A stretch of DNA of 64,000 nucleotides from Frigoribacterium sp. JB110 (GTDB lineage Bacteria > Actinomycetota > Actinomycetes > Actinomycetales > Microbacteriaceae), in the NCBI RefSeq assembly GCF_900163665.1, contig NZ_FUIA01000016.1, forward strand, positions 310,001 through 374,000, read 5' to 3'. Each line of letters begins with the position of its first letter. The stretch's first letter is position 1. Under the pieces are notes generated by a model. That model saw only the letters and a list, made by a program, of their open reading frames with translations, did no database searches and was not told where the DNA came from. Positions 26,383 to 34,833 of this stretch are shown in pieces. Position numbers and translations under genes: made by a program.

Positions 26383-26417
26383 AGACGATGCACAGAACGA
26401 CGGCGTTGTGCTCGTCT
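26383..26417. terminator. Hairpin between convergent genes
   Basis: AGACGA-t-GCACA (26383-26394) pairs with TGTGC-TCGTCT (26407-26417), with one bulged T and a 12-nt loop. It sits between the converging tetR and menC genes, and no U-tract follows. It may act as a bidirectional transcription end. Confidence 0.4.
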
Positions 26418-26475
26418 GACGGCTGAACGAAGCAGGCCGGAGGCAGCCCGCCGAATACCGAACTGCTGCGGCGCT

Positions 26476-27480
26476 TCAAGCGGTGAGAACCGCGTATGCC
26501 ATTCGGATGCGCTCGTGCCACCAGGTGGTGCGTTCCGCGGACGCGGCGTGCTCGGCGAGCAGCTCCGGGTCGGGTGCGACGCGGTGGACGGGAATGGACC
26601 CTCCGGCGGGGATGAGCCGGGGGGAGGCGACGTCGGCCGCGAGGAGCGCTGCCGTTCCGAGCCCGCAGTCGAAGTCCAGGTCGGGCAGCGCCGCAGCGAG
26701 GGCGGCGCCCTGCGCGAGGCCGACGCTGGTGTCGAGCGCTGACGACACCACAGCCGGAAGACCGGCGTCGGCGACGATGTTCAGCGCGCGGCGCACGCCG
26801 CCGAGGGGCTGCGCCTTGACGATCAGGATGTCGGCCGCGCCCGCACGCGCCACGGCGAGCGGGTCGTCGGCCTTGCGCACCGACTCGTCGGCGGCGATCG
26901 GGATGTCCCAGTCGACGAGCCGACGCCGGATCTCGACGAGTTCGTCGATCGTGGCGCACGGCTGCTCGATGTACTCCAAGTCGAACTCGCTCATCGCGTG
27001 CGCGGCGTGCTCGGCTTCGTCGACGTTCCATCCTGCGTTCGCGTCGATCCGGATGCGCCCTTCCGGGCCGAGCGCCGACCGCACGGCGCGCACGCGGGCG
27101 ACGTCGTCGGCAAGCGACTGCCCGCGCTCGGCGACCTTGACCTTTGCGGTGCGGCATCCGTCGAACCTGGCCAGGACATCCGGAACCTGCGCCGGATCGA
27201 CAGCCGGGACGGTGGCGTTCACCGGAATGCGCTCACGACGCGGCTCCGGCTGCGGCTGCCACGCGAAATCGAGCGCCGCGGCGAGCCACATCGAGGCCTC
27301 TTCCGCGTCGTATTCGAGGAAGGGGGAGAACTCGGCCCATCCTTCCGGGCCTTGGACGAGCGCGGCCTCGCGGCGGGTGACTCCGCGGAACGGTGTCGTC
27401 ATCGGCAGCGACACGACACGGGTGGCGGCGAGCACCTCGGCGACGTCGGGGAGCGCGGCGGAATCGGTCGGAGGAGTCAT
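26476..27480 (-). CDS. menC: o-Succinylbenzoate synthase (menaquinone pathway)
   Basis: Dehydrates SHCHC to o-succinylbenzoate in menaquinone synthesis. The 334-residue enolase-superfamily enzyme has the base pair KVK (Lys113/Lys115), Mg ligands Asp146 (DANAGW), Glu172 (IEQP) and Asp198 (ADES), and the second catalytic Lys222 (VKAQPLGG). It is transcribed opposite to the other nearby menaquinone genes. MenC and NSAR share a fold, but the surrounding menB, menE and menD settle the assignment. Confidence 0.9.
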   Translation of the reverse strand: MTPPTDSAALPDVAEVLAATRVVSLPMTTPFRGVTRREAALVQGPEGWAEFSPFLEYDAEEASMWLAAALDFAWQPQPEPRRERIPVNATVPAVDPAQVPDVLARFDGCRTAKVKVAERGQSLADDVARVRAVRSALGPEGRIRIDANAGWNVDEAEHAAHAMSEFDLEYIEQPCATIDELVEIRRRLVDWDIPIAADESVRKADDPLAVARAGAADILIVKAQPLGGVRRALNIVADAGLPAVVSSALDTSVGLAQGAALAAALPDLDFDCGLGTAALLAADVASPRLIPAGGSIPVHRVAPDPELLAEHAASAERTTWWHERIRMAYAVLTA

Positions 27481-27585
27481 CTCCCGAATCTAGGTCATGA
27501 CCGCCCGCCGCGTCTGCCCCTGGAAGCGGATGCATCAGGTGACGCTGTATCGCCAGGAGTGTCCTGTGCGAGGCAGGATGGAAGC

Positions 27586-28917
27586 ATGAGGTTCTGGATC
27601 GGGGCGCGCGGCGCGGACATGAGGTCGGAGGGCCGCGGGATCACGGCCGTGACGGCGGGCGAGGCGGACTCCCCGCTTGCGGGAGGCGCGTTCGCCGATC
27701 TCGGCGTGGCCGTCGAGGCGCCGTCGCCGACATGGCTCGCTCCGCACCCGCAGCACGAGGTCGTGTACGCCGCGCTCGAGGGTGCAGGCCAGATCGCCGC
27801 GTACCGTCGCACGGGCGACGCGACGCTCGATCTGCTGGGTGCCCCGGTCGAGGTCGGAGACGGGGTGTGCCACATCGCGGTTGCGCCGGACGGATCGCGT
27901 CTGGTCGCCTCCTGCTACGGGGACGGCCGCGTCGTGCACGTGCCGCTGCGCGGCGACGGCTCGCTCGGCGAGCCCTCGCATGGCAGGGCGGCCGACGACC
28001 CGTATGCCCCAGGAGGCATGAGTCCGGACTGGGCGAGCACCGGCGTGGACTTCGGCGCAGCGAGCGCGGCGGAGCGGACTGCAGTCGAAGCCGCACGGAC
28101 GGAGGTCGGAGCAGGCGCGGAGGAGACCCCGAGCGGGTTCCTGATCCCCGGCGCCGAGGATATGAAGGGACTGCTCGCAGAGGCCCCGCACGAACCGAGT
28201 GCCGCGGAGCGGCTGGCGCAGCAGCGCGCGCAGGACGAAGCGGATGCGCTCTCCGGCATATCCGGCAGCGAGGTCCCGGCGAGCGACGCCGACCGGACCG
28301 GAACAGCCGATGCCGAGACCGCCGCGCGCCCTTCGCGCGCCCACTCTGCGACGTTCCTCCCCGACGGCCGCGTCGCGACGACGGACCTCGGCTACGACCT
28401 GGTCCGCATCTGGCGGGTCACGCCATCCGGTCTCGTCCCCGACCATGAGATCGTGCTGCCCTTCGGTGTCGGGCCTCGGCACATGGTGATGCACCCCAGC
28501 GGACATCTGCACGTGATCACGGAGTTCTCGTGCGAGGTGTGGACGTTCGCCGAGGGGCCTGACGCGCGCTGGCGCGTGGTCGCCTCTGTGCCGACGGGCG
28601 CGTTCGACGGCGACACCGGCGCCGAGCTGACGCCCGGTCACGGCAAGATGTTCCTGTACGCGGGCCTGCGCGGCAGCGACACCATCCAGGTGCTCCGCGT
28701 CGGCGGCGAGGGCGAGCGGCTCGAACCGGTCGCGCTGGTCGACTCCGGCATCACGGTGCCGCGTCACCACGTGGTCGTGCGCGACACGCTGCTGGTCGCC
28801 GGCCAGAACTCCGAGGAGATCGCGTCGCTGTCGCTCGACGAGCGCACCGGTGTGCCAGGCCGCGTGCGTCACCGGCTTGAGACTCCCCGCCCGCAGCACA
28901 TCCTGCCGGTGCGATAG
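27586..28917 (+). CDS. Lactonase-like seven-bladed beta-propeller protein
   Basis: A 443-residue protein of the 6-phosphogluconolactonase (YbhE-type) propeller family. Conserved pieces are HPQHEVVYAALEGAGQIAAYR, CHIAVAPDGSRLVASCYGDG and, in the second half, HSATFLPDGRVATTDLGYDLVRIW and GPRHMVMHPSG. About 120 residues of low-complexity, Ala/Glu-rich sequence (roughly 140-260) interrupt a blade, unlike typical ~340-residue members. An active lactonase role is uncertain. The ATG at 27586 follows AGGATGG. Confidence 0.75.
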   Translation: MRFWIGARGADMRSEGRGITAVTAGEADSPLAGGAFADLGVAVEAPSPTWLAPHPQHEVVYAALEGAGQIAAYRRTGDATLDLLGAPVEVGDGVCHIAVAPDGSRLVASCYGDGRVVHVPLRGDGSLGEPSHGRAADDPYAPGGMSPDWASTGVDFGAASAAERTAVEAARTEVGAGAEETPSGFLIPGAEDMKGLLAEAPHEPSAAERLAQQRAQDEADALSGISGSEVPASDADRTGTADAETAARPSRAHSATFLPDGRVATTDLGYDLVRIWRVTPSGLVPDHEIVLPFGVGPRHMVMHPSGHLHVITEFSCEVWTFAEGPDARWRVVASVPTGAFDGDTGAELTPGHGKMFLYAGLRGSDTIQVLRVGGEGERLEPVALVDSGITVPRHHVVVRDTLLVAGQNSEEIASLSLDERTGVPGRVRHRLETPRPQHILPVR

Positions 28918-29074
28918 GCCCATCCGGCACGCTCGGGACCGGCGCACTGCTTCGACATCCGCATCGCGCCCTGAGCATCCGGCTGGCGACGCGGGCGTCC
29001 GCACGCCAGCTAACGTAGACAGGACAGTGCGGTCCGCAGCAGGGACCGCACGCAGGAGCAGGAGGTTCTCACAC

Positions 29075-29434
29075 ATGGCGCGGACGCGTTTCCCGAGGAA
29101 CGTCTATCGAGACGGCGACGAGCCGGACCCTCGATTCAGCCTCGCGAACGAGCGCACGTTCCTGGCGTGGCTGCGCACCTCCCTCGCACTGTTCGCCGCC
29201 GCCGTGGCGCTCGAGGCGCTGCAGCTGCCGATCCAGCCCGCATGGCGTCTCGCGGCCGCCGCAGTCTTCCTGATCCTCGGCCTCGTCGCCGCGGCGCAGG
29301 CGTGGATCGGGTGGAGCTCGACTGAGCGTGCCCTGCGCCACAACAGCCCCTTGCCCGGCCTGTCGATCGGCGGAATCATCGTCATCGGCGTCATCGTGGG
29401 GGCGGCGCTGGTGTTCATCGGGAGCCTCGTGTGA
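29075..29434 (+). CDS. DUF202 (YidH-type) membrane protein, first of a pair
   Basis: A 119-residue protein with three membrane helices. FSLANERTFLAWLRTSLALFAAAVAL is the DUF202 signature, with the charged NERTFLAWLRT before helix 1. A good Shine-Dalgarno sequence (AGGAGGT) lies upstream. It overlaps the second DUF202 gene by four bases (GTGA). Paired DUF202 proteins are common in actinobacteria; function unknown. Confidence 0.85.
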   Translation: MARTRFPRNVYRDGDEPDPRFSLANERTFLAWLRTSLALFAAAVALEALQLPIQPAWRLAAAAVFLILGLVAAAQAWIGWSSTERALRHNSPLPGLSIGGIIVIGVIVGAALVFIGSLV

Positions 29435-29766
29435 GCGTTCCGTACGACCCGGGGCTGCAGCCGGAGCGCACGCTGCTGTCGTGGCGGCGCACGTGCCTGT
29501 CGTTCGCGGTGGGCAGCGTCATCCTCGCTCGCTACACCGTCGAGGCATTCGGCGTGTTCGGTGTGCTGCTGGGGCTGGCGGCCGCCGGCCTGGCCGTCGC
29601 GGCGTACTTCTCGGCGGCGTATGAGTACCGGCGCGTGCACGACTCCCTGCACACGCACGGCCACACCGGCGGCGACGGCAGACCGATGCTGCTGGCAACC
29701 CTGGCGGTGCTCGCTATCGGCGCGGCCGTTGCCTTCTTCCTCGTGATTGCGATGGTGAATCTATGA
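29431..29766 (+). CDS. DUF202 membrane protein, second of a pair
   Basis: A 111-residue protein with three helices and the variant signature LQPERTLLSWRRTCLSFAVG. It is the divergent partner of the preceding gene. Its GTG start overlaps that gene's stop, and its own stop overlaps the ATG of the formylglycine-generating-enzyme-like gene (ATGA, 29763-29766). The three are almost certainly one transcriptional unit. Confidence 0.82.
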   Translation: MSVPYDPGLQPERTLLSWRRTCLSFAVGSVILARYTVEAFGVFGVLLGLAAAGLAVAAYFSAAYEYRRVHDSLHTHGHTGGDGRPMLLATLAVLAIGAAVAFFLVIAMVNL

Positions 29767-30761
29767 CGGAGTTCGTCTCCCTGCCGGGCGGTGCGTTCCG
29801 GATGGGCTCTGAGCGGTTCTATCCGGAGGAGGGCCCGCAGCATGATGCGTGGATCGAGGCATTCCGGATCGCCGTGCATGCCGTGACCAACCGCGATTTC
29901 GCACGCTTCGTCGATGAGACCGGCTACGTCACGATCGCCGAGCGGCCGATCGATCCCGACGCGTTCCCCGGCGCAGCGGAGGTCGAACCCGGCTCGCTCG
30001 TGTTCACCCCGACCGACGGCCCCGTCGACCTGCGCGACTGGCGCCAGTGGTGGCGCTGGGAGACCGGCGCGAACTGGCGTCATCCTCGCGGACCCGAGAG
30101 CGACATCGCAGGTCTTGAAGATCATCCGGTCGTCCAGGTCTCCTATGACGACGCCCTCGCCTACGCGGAGTGGGCCGGCGCGCGTCTGCCCACCGAGGCG
30201 GAGTGGGAATTCGCCGCCCGCGGCGGCCTCGACGGGGCGACCTTCGTCTGGGGCGAGGAGCCCAACGACGGCACGCGCGCGAACTCGTGGCAGGGCCGCT
30301 TTCCGTATCAGAATGACGGGGCATCCGGATGGGTCTACACGGCACCTGTCGGATCGTTCCCTGCGAACGGGTACGGCCTGTACGAGATGACGGGCAACTC
30401 GTGGGAATGGACCTCCTCGGAGTGGACCCCGCGCCACGATCCGGCAGGGCACGCACCGCCGCAGGTGACCGCGGAAGGGCGCCAGAACCTGCTGGGCGGC
30501 TCCGGCCCGTCACCGGACGCGGATGAGGGCGCTGCATCCAGCGGCTGCGGCGGGGGAGACGGGTGCACGTGCTCGCCGTCGTCGTCGGCCGCACGAGGAG
30601 ACCAGCCGGCGCCGATGGGCGTGAAGAACCGCGTGCTCAAGGGCGGCTCGCACCTGTGTGCCCCGGAGTACTGCCTGCGTTACCGCCCCGCGGCCCGCTC
30701 GTCGCAGTCCGACGACTCGGCGACCACCCACATCGGCTTCCGCCTCGCCCGCGACGCCTGA
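29763..30761 (+). CDS. Formylglycine-generating enzyme-type protein (SUMF1 family)
   Basis: A 332-residue enzyme expected to oxidise a Cys in sulfatases to formylglycine. The FGE-sulfatase fold is clear (FRMGSERFYPEEGP, RLPTEAEWEFAARGG, WEWTSSEW). The copper-binding catalytic pair is present: Cys299 and Cys304 in GGSHLCAPEYCLRYR, followed by HIGFR. Many family members lack this pair, so this one looks active. An inserted loop with three further cysteines (Cys262, 268, 270 in a Gly/Ser-rich stretch) precedes the active site. No sulfatase is encoded in the window. Confidence 0.87.
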   Translation: MTEFVSLPGGAFRMGSERFYPEEGPQHDAWIEAFRIAVHAVTNRDFARFVDETGYVTIAERPIDPDAFPGAAEVEPGSLVFTPTDGPVDLRDWRQWWRWETGANWRHPRGPESDIAGLEDHPVVQVSYDDALAYAEWAGARLPTEAEWEFAARGGLDGATFVWGEEPNDGTRANSWQGRFPYQNDGASGWVYTAPVGSFPANGYGLYEMTGNSWEWTSSEWTPRHDPAGHAPPQVTAEGRQNLLGGSGPSPDADEGAASSGCGGGDGCTCSPSSSAARGDQPAPMGVKNRVLKGGSHLCAPEYCLRYRPAARSSQSDDSATTHIGFRLARDA

Positions 30762-30767
30762 ATCATT

Positions 30768-30831
30768 CCGTCTGTGGGTGATCTCCGCGGGTAGGAGGTC
30801 GGGCACAGCGACGGAGATCGCCCACGAACGG
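30768..30831. repeat. Long intergenic hairpin
   Basis: Arms 30768-30787 and 30812-30831 match at about 17 of 20 positions; the inner core GTGGGTGATCTCCG is nearly perfect, with one G-U pair. The loop is 24 nt. It follows the FGE-like gene directly and could be a terminator, but has no U-tract. Confidence 0.55.
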
Positions 30832-30850
30832 TGCGGGGTAGCCTGGCGTC

Positions 30851-31645
30851 ATGCCGCAGACAGATACTCCGGTGCGCCTCGGCGTGCAGGTCCAGCCTCA
30901 GCATCACTCCGACTACGCCGGGATCCGCGATGCCGCGCGCCGGCTCGAGGGCATGGGTGTCGACATCCTGTTCAACTGGGATCATTTCTACCCGCTCTCC
31001 GGAGACCCTGACGGCACGCACTTCGAGTCGTGGACGAACCTGGCCGCATGGGCCGAGCAGACCGAACGCGTCGAGATCGGCGCGCTGGTGAACTGCAACT
31101 CGTACCGCAACCCCGACCTGCAGGCAGACATGGCCCGTACGGTCGACCACATCTCCGCGAAGGGCGGCGATGGCCGGTTCATCTTCGGCACGGGGTCAGG
31201 TTGGTTCGAGCGCGACTACGACGAGTACGGCTATGAATTCGGCACGGCCGGCTCGCGCCTCGACGCGCTCGCCGAGGCGCTGCCGCGCATCGAGGCGCGG
31301 TGGGCGAAGCTGAACCCGAAGCCGACCCGCGACATCCCGATGCTGATCGGCGGAGCCGGCGAGAAGAAGACCCTGCGTCTGGTCGCCCGTCACGCCGACA
31401 TCTGGCACAGCTTCGTCGGTGCCGACGACCTGCAGCGCAAGCTCGACATCATTGCGCGCTGGGCCGACACCGACGGTGGCGACGTATCGGAGCTCGTGCT
31501 GTCGAACCAGATCCGCCAGGATGACGACCACACCGAGGCGCTCTATGACGCCGGTGTGCGTCTGTTCACCATCCCGATCGGCGGTCCGGAACTCGACTTC
31601 ACCGCGGTTGAGCGCGCCCTCGCCTGGCGCGACAGCAAGAACTGA
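30851..31645 (+). CDS. LLM-class F420-dependent oxidoreductase
   Basis: A 264-residue luciferase-like TIM-barrel enzyme, expected to use F420H2 or FMN for hydride transfer. Family features are LGVQVQPQH at the start, MGVDILFNWDHF, a FGTGSGWFERDYDEYGYEFGT stretch typical of the F420-dependent glucose-6-phosphate/tetrahydromethanopterin reductase group, and IPMLIGGAGEKKTLRLVA. No neighbour suggests a substrate. It starts 20 bp after the long hairpin. Confidence 0.85.
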   Translation: MPQTDTPVRLGVQVQPQHHSDYAGIRDAARRLEGMGVDILFNWDHFYPLSGDPDGTHFESWTNLAAWAEQTERVEIGALVNCNSYRNPDLQADMARTVDHISAKGGDGRFIFGTGSGWFERDYDEYGYEFGTAGSRLDALAEALPRIEARWAKLNPKPTRDIPMLIGGAGEKKTLRLVARHADIWHSFVGADDLQRKLDIIARWADTDGGDVSELVLSNQIRQDDDHTEALYDAGVRLFTIPIGGPELDFTAVERALAWRDSKN

Positions 31646-31659
31646 CGCCTCAGGACCGA

Positions 31660-31695
31660 ATAGTCACAGAACGCTATAATGCGGATTGTGACTAT
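31660..31695. promoter_or_regulatory. Promoter and inverted-repeat operator of the HTH-MntA gene
   Basis: A -10 box TATAAT lies at 31675-31680. It is flanked symmetrically by the 9-bp inverted repeat ATAGTCACA (31660-31668) and TGTGACTAT (31687-31695). The +1 would fall at or beside the GTG at 31688, giving a leaderless mRNA. Binding by the encoded XRE domain would shut off the promoter, as in autoregulated toxin-antitoxin operons. Confidence 0.65.
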
Positions 31696-32182
31696 GACGG
31701 CTGCGGAGCTCATTCGGGATGCTCGCGAGAAGGCGGGACTGACCCAGGGCGAGTTCGCCGAGCGCGCCGGTGTGACGCAGAGCGTGGTCAGCGCGTACGA
31801 GCGCGGTCGGCGCGAACCCTCCTACCGCACGCTGGTCGACTTCCTGTGGGCGGCAGGCGCCGAACTCGACGTCGAGATCGCGTATCGACCGACGCCGACG
31901 CTTGCGTTCGTCCGGTCGAAGAAGGCTGAGCTGGAGCGGGCGCTCGGTGCCCTGGGGGCAGCGAGCGTTCGGGTCTTCGGAAGTGTTGCGCGCGGTGACG
32001 CCGGGCCGAACAGCGATGTCGATCTTCTTGTGACGCTGGGGCCGAACGCGTCGCTTCTGGACCTGGTCGGCATGAGGCAGGACGCCGGCGACGTCCTCGG
32101 CATACCGGTGGACGTCGTGCCGGACGACAGCCTGAAGGACGACGCCCGGGACAACGTGCTTGCCGAGGCGGTTCCTCTGTGA
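31688..32182 (+). CDS. mntA: HTH-XRE fused to MNT nucleotidyltransferase (MntA-type antitoxin)
   Basis: A 164-residue two-domain protein. Residues 4-65 form an XRE helix-turn-helix (IRDAREKAGLTQGEFAERAGVTQSVVSAYERGRREPS). Residues 75-164 form a minimal nucleotidyltransferase with GSVARGDAGPNSDVDLLV, the exact GSx10DxD of MntA antitoxins, which AMPylate and silence HepT toxins. Start: GTG 31688 lies at the expected +1; an ATG at 31679 is inside the -10 box; ATG 31694 is an alternative. It overlaps the hepT remnant by GTGA. Confidence 0.8.
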   Translation: MTMTAAELIRDAREKAGLTQGEFAERAGVTQSVVSAYERGRREPSYRTLVDFLWAAGAELDVEIAYRPTPTLAFVRSKKAELERALGALGAASVRVFGSVARGDAGPNSDVDLLVTLGPNASLLDLVGMRQDAGDVLGIPVDVVPDDSLKDDARDNVLAEAVPL

Positions 32183-32545
32183 GTCCGCGGAGGCAACGAG
32201 AGCGGCTCGACGACATTCTTCAGAGCTGCGACGCGATCGAACGCTACCTCACGGCAGATCCTCGGCTGCAAGAAGGCCCCATACTTCGATGCCGTGCGGG
32301 CACGGATCATCTTCATTGGCGAAGCCGTGAAGCATCTCACTGCTGAGACGAAGGCGTCGGCACCGCACCTGCGTTGGAGGCGGATCAGCGGGATGCGCGA
32401 TGTGGCGGTCCATGAGTACTTCGATACTGCCCACGCAGTCGTGCTTCAGACGTCGCGCGAGGACATCCCGGAACTCAAGGCCGCGGTCGAGCTCATGCTG
32501 CGAGGCCACGGCCTCGACGACGAAGACCGCCGGCCAGGTCGTTGA
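32179..32545 (+). pseudogene. hepT: HepT-type (HEPN/DUF86) toxin gene, frameshifted
   Basis: From GTG 32179 one frame gives MSPRRQRERLDDILQSCDAIERYL, a HepT-like N-terminus. Between about 32255 and 32290 the reading must change frame to continue as YFDAVRARIIFIGEAVKHL, the conserved second helix, and on to the stop at 32545. The RNase motif Rx4HxY is intact (RDVAVHEY, codons 32396-32419). The indel separates the two halves of one toxin, so it is probably inactive unless recoding or a sequence error is involved. Confidence 0.72.
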
Positions 32546-32700
32546 CGGGCGTCCTCGCGCATCGCTCACAACCGACGACCTGCGGGTGCTCTGCTGGACC
32601 GGCGGAACGCGAGTCTTTCTTCGGGACGCGGGCCGCGTCACGAAGTGCGGATGCAGTTCGCGTTGCGAAGCCCGCACTTGCCGCGGCGTAGGGTGGGGGC

Positions 32701-33612
32701 GTGGCAAGCGACAACGTCTCCGACCTGTTCGATCCGGATGCCTGGGTGCTCGCACCCGGGGCCGAGGACTACCGCGACATCACGTCGCACGTGTCCCCGA
32801 ATGGGCACATCGCGCGGATCGCTTTCGATCGCCCCGAGGTGCGCAATGCGTTCCGGCCGAGCACCGTCGATGAGCTGTATCGCGCGCTCGAGATCGCGCG
32901 CACCGATCCGAAGATCGGCGCCGTGCTGCTCACCGGCAACGGTCCGAGCCCGAAGGACGGCGGCTGGGCGTTCTGCTCGGGAGGCGATCAGCGCATCAGG
33001 GGGCGCGACGGCTACAAGTACTCCGACGACGACACCGCCGTGACCGACCCCGCCCGCGCCGGCAGACTGCACATCCTCGAAGTGCAGCGGCTCATCCGGT
33101 TCATGCCGAAGGTCGTCATCGCGGTGGTCTCCGGATGGGCGGCAGGCGGCGGCCACTCGTTGCACGCCGTGTGCGACCTCACGATCGCATCGCGCGAGCA
33201 CGGCCGCTTCAAACAGACCGATGCGGATGTCGGTTCGTTCGACGCCGGCTACGGCTCGGCGTACTACGCGAAGCAGATCGGCCAGAAGCTCGCGCGCGAA
33301 GTGTTCTTCCTCGCCGAGGAGTACTCGGCGCAGCGCGCCTACGAGATGGGCGCAGTGAACCGGGTCGTCGACCACGACGACCTCGAGCGCGAGGCGATCG
33401 GGATGGCCAGGACGATCCTCACCAAGTCGCCCACGGCCATCCGGATGTTGAAGTACGCCTTCAACGCTGCGGACGACGGTATGGTCGGAATGCAGCTCTT
33501 CGCCGGCGAGACCACCCGGCTCGCATACGGCACTGATGAAGCGGTCGAAGGCCGCGACTCGTTTCTTCAGAAGCGGGAGCCCGATTGGTCGGGCTTCCCG
33601 TACCACTACTGA
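32701..33612 (+). CDS. menB: 1,4-Dihydroxy-2-naphthoyl-CoA synthase
   Basis: Ring closure of o-succinylbenzoyl-CoA in the menaquinone pathway. The 303-residue crotonase-fold enzyme has FDRPEVRNAFRP, the long loop GWAFCSGGDQRIRGRDGYKY, and VSGWAAGGGHSLH forming the oxyanion hole. DADVGSFDAGYGSAYYAKQIG supplies the catalytic Asp/Tyr of MenB. The start is GTG at 32701. It is the first of a plus-strand run menB-menE-DUF1990-menA. Confidence 0.93.
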   Translation: MASDNVSDLFDPDAWVLAPGAEDYRDITSHVSPNGHIARIAFDRPEVRNAFRPSTVDELYRALEIARTDPKIGAVLLTGNGPSPKDGGWAFCSGGDQRIRGRDGYKYSDDDTAVTDPARAGRLHILEVQRLIRFMPKVVIAVVSGWAAGGGHSLHAVCDLTIASREHGRFKQTDADVGSFDAGYGSAYYAKQIGQKLAREVFFLAEEYSAQRAYEMGAVNRVVDHDDLEREAIGMARTILTKSPTAIRMLKYAFNAADDGMVGMQLFAGETTRLAYGTDEAVEGRDSFLQKREPDWSGFPYHY

Positions 33613-33692
33613 TTCGGCCGACGGAGGCGACACAGAGTGTCACGCAGATCGGAGTACGACGATACGAACGAGCGCCCCGAGGGGTGCTCACG

Positions 33693-34829
33693 ATGAGGCT
33701 GAAGCGCGCAGAGGGAAGCGAACCGCGCGACGTGCTGAGGGCCCTCCGCGGCGCCGTTCTCGGCGCAGGTCCCGCCGTCGCGCTGGGGGAGGTCGACGGG
33801 CTTCCCGCCTCCGTTCCCGCAGGCACGGCCGTCGTGCTCACGACATCCGGATCGACCGGCACACCGAAGTCCGTCCTGCTGTCGCGTTCGGCGCTGACCT
33901 CTTCCGCGATGGCGACAGCCGCGCGCATCGGGACGGGGCACTGGCTCCTGCCGCTCGCAGGCGGATACATCGGAGGCATCCAGGTCATGGTGCGCGCGCT
34001 CGTCGCGGGGCGCGACCCCGCCGTCCTCTCCGGATCGTTCACCCCCGCGGGCTTCGTGCATGCCGCAACGGGCATGCGCTCCTACGAGGCAGGGGAACGG
34101 GTGCCGACGTTCACGTCGCTGGTGCCCGCGCAGCTGCAGGTGCTGGTGCAGGCAGCGGAGGAAGCACCCGACGTGCGCAGGGCGCTGGAGTCGTTCGACA
34201 CGATCCTCGTCGGAGGGCAGTCCGTGCCCGCGACTCTGCGCGAGCGGGCCGCGGCGGTCGGTGCCAACGTGGTGCGCACCTACGGATCGACGGAGACGAG
34301 CGGTGGCTGCGTCTATAACGGTGTGCCGCTGGGAGAGACGAGCATCGACGTGATCGACGGCGAGATCCGGATCTCCGGCCCGACGCTCGCCGACGGCTAC
34401 CTGGGTGACCCGGAGCGCACAGCGGATGCGTTCGCCACCGACTATGACGGCAACCGCTGGTACCGCACGGGCGACGCAGGAACCATCGACGACGGCGTGC
34501 TGACCGTGACGGGACGACTGGACAACGTGATCGTCTCCGGCGGCATCAACGTCTCCCTCGACCGCGTCGAGCGCGCAGTGCACGACGTGCCGGGGCTCGA
34601 GGACGCCGTGATCGTCGGCGCTCCGCACGACAAGTGGGGCGAGACGCCCGTGCTGGTCGTCGCGGCTCCGGACGGCGCCGAGCGACTGCTCGAGTCGGCT
34701 CGGCAGGCCGTCGAGCAGACTGTTGGGAAGCCCGCACGGCCCACCCGCGTGGTCGACGTGCGGACGATCCCACGCCTGGCGAGCGGCAAGCCGGACAGGC
34801 GCGCGCTGGCAGACCTGGCGAATCGGTAG
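33693..34829 (+). CDS. menE: o-Succinylbenzoate-CoA ligase
   Basis: ATP-dependent thioesterification of o-succinylbenzoate. The 378-residue acyl-adenylate enzyme is short, as actinobacterial MenE proteins are. TTSGSTGTPKSVLL is the P-loop, TYGSTETSGG the A5 motif, WYRTGDAG carries the ribose-binding Asp, and SGKPDRRAL ends with the catalytic Lys region. ATG 33693 follows GAGGGG. It lies 80 bp after menB. Confidence 0.9.
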   Translation: MRLKRAEGSEPRDVLRALRGAVLGAGPAVALGEVDGLPASVPAGTAVVLTTSGSTGTPKSVLLSRSALTSSAMATAARIGTGHWLLPLAGGYIGGIQVMVRALVAGRDPAVLSGSFTPAGFVHAATGMRSYEAGERVPTFTSLVPAQLQVLVQAAEEAPDVRRALESFDTILVGGQSVPATLRERAAAVGANVVRTYGSTETSGGCVYNGVPLGETSIDVIDGEIRISGPTLADGYLGDPERTADAFATDYDGNRWYRTGDAGTIDDGVLTVTGRLDNVIVSGGINVSLDRVERAVHDVPGLEDAVIVGAPHDKWGETPVLVVAAPDGAERLLESARQAVEQTVGKPARPTRVVDVRTIPRLASGKPDRRALADLANR

Positions 34830-34833
34830 TCGA

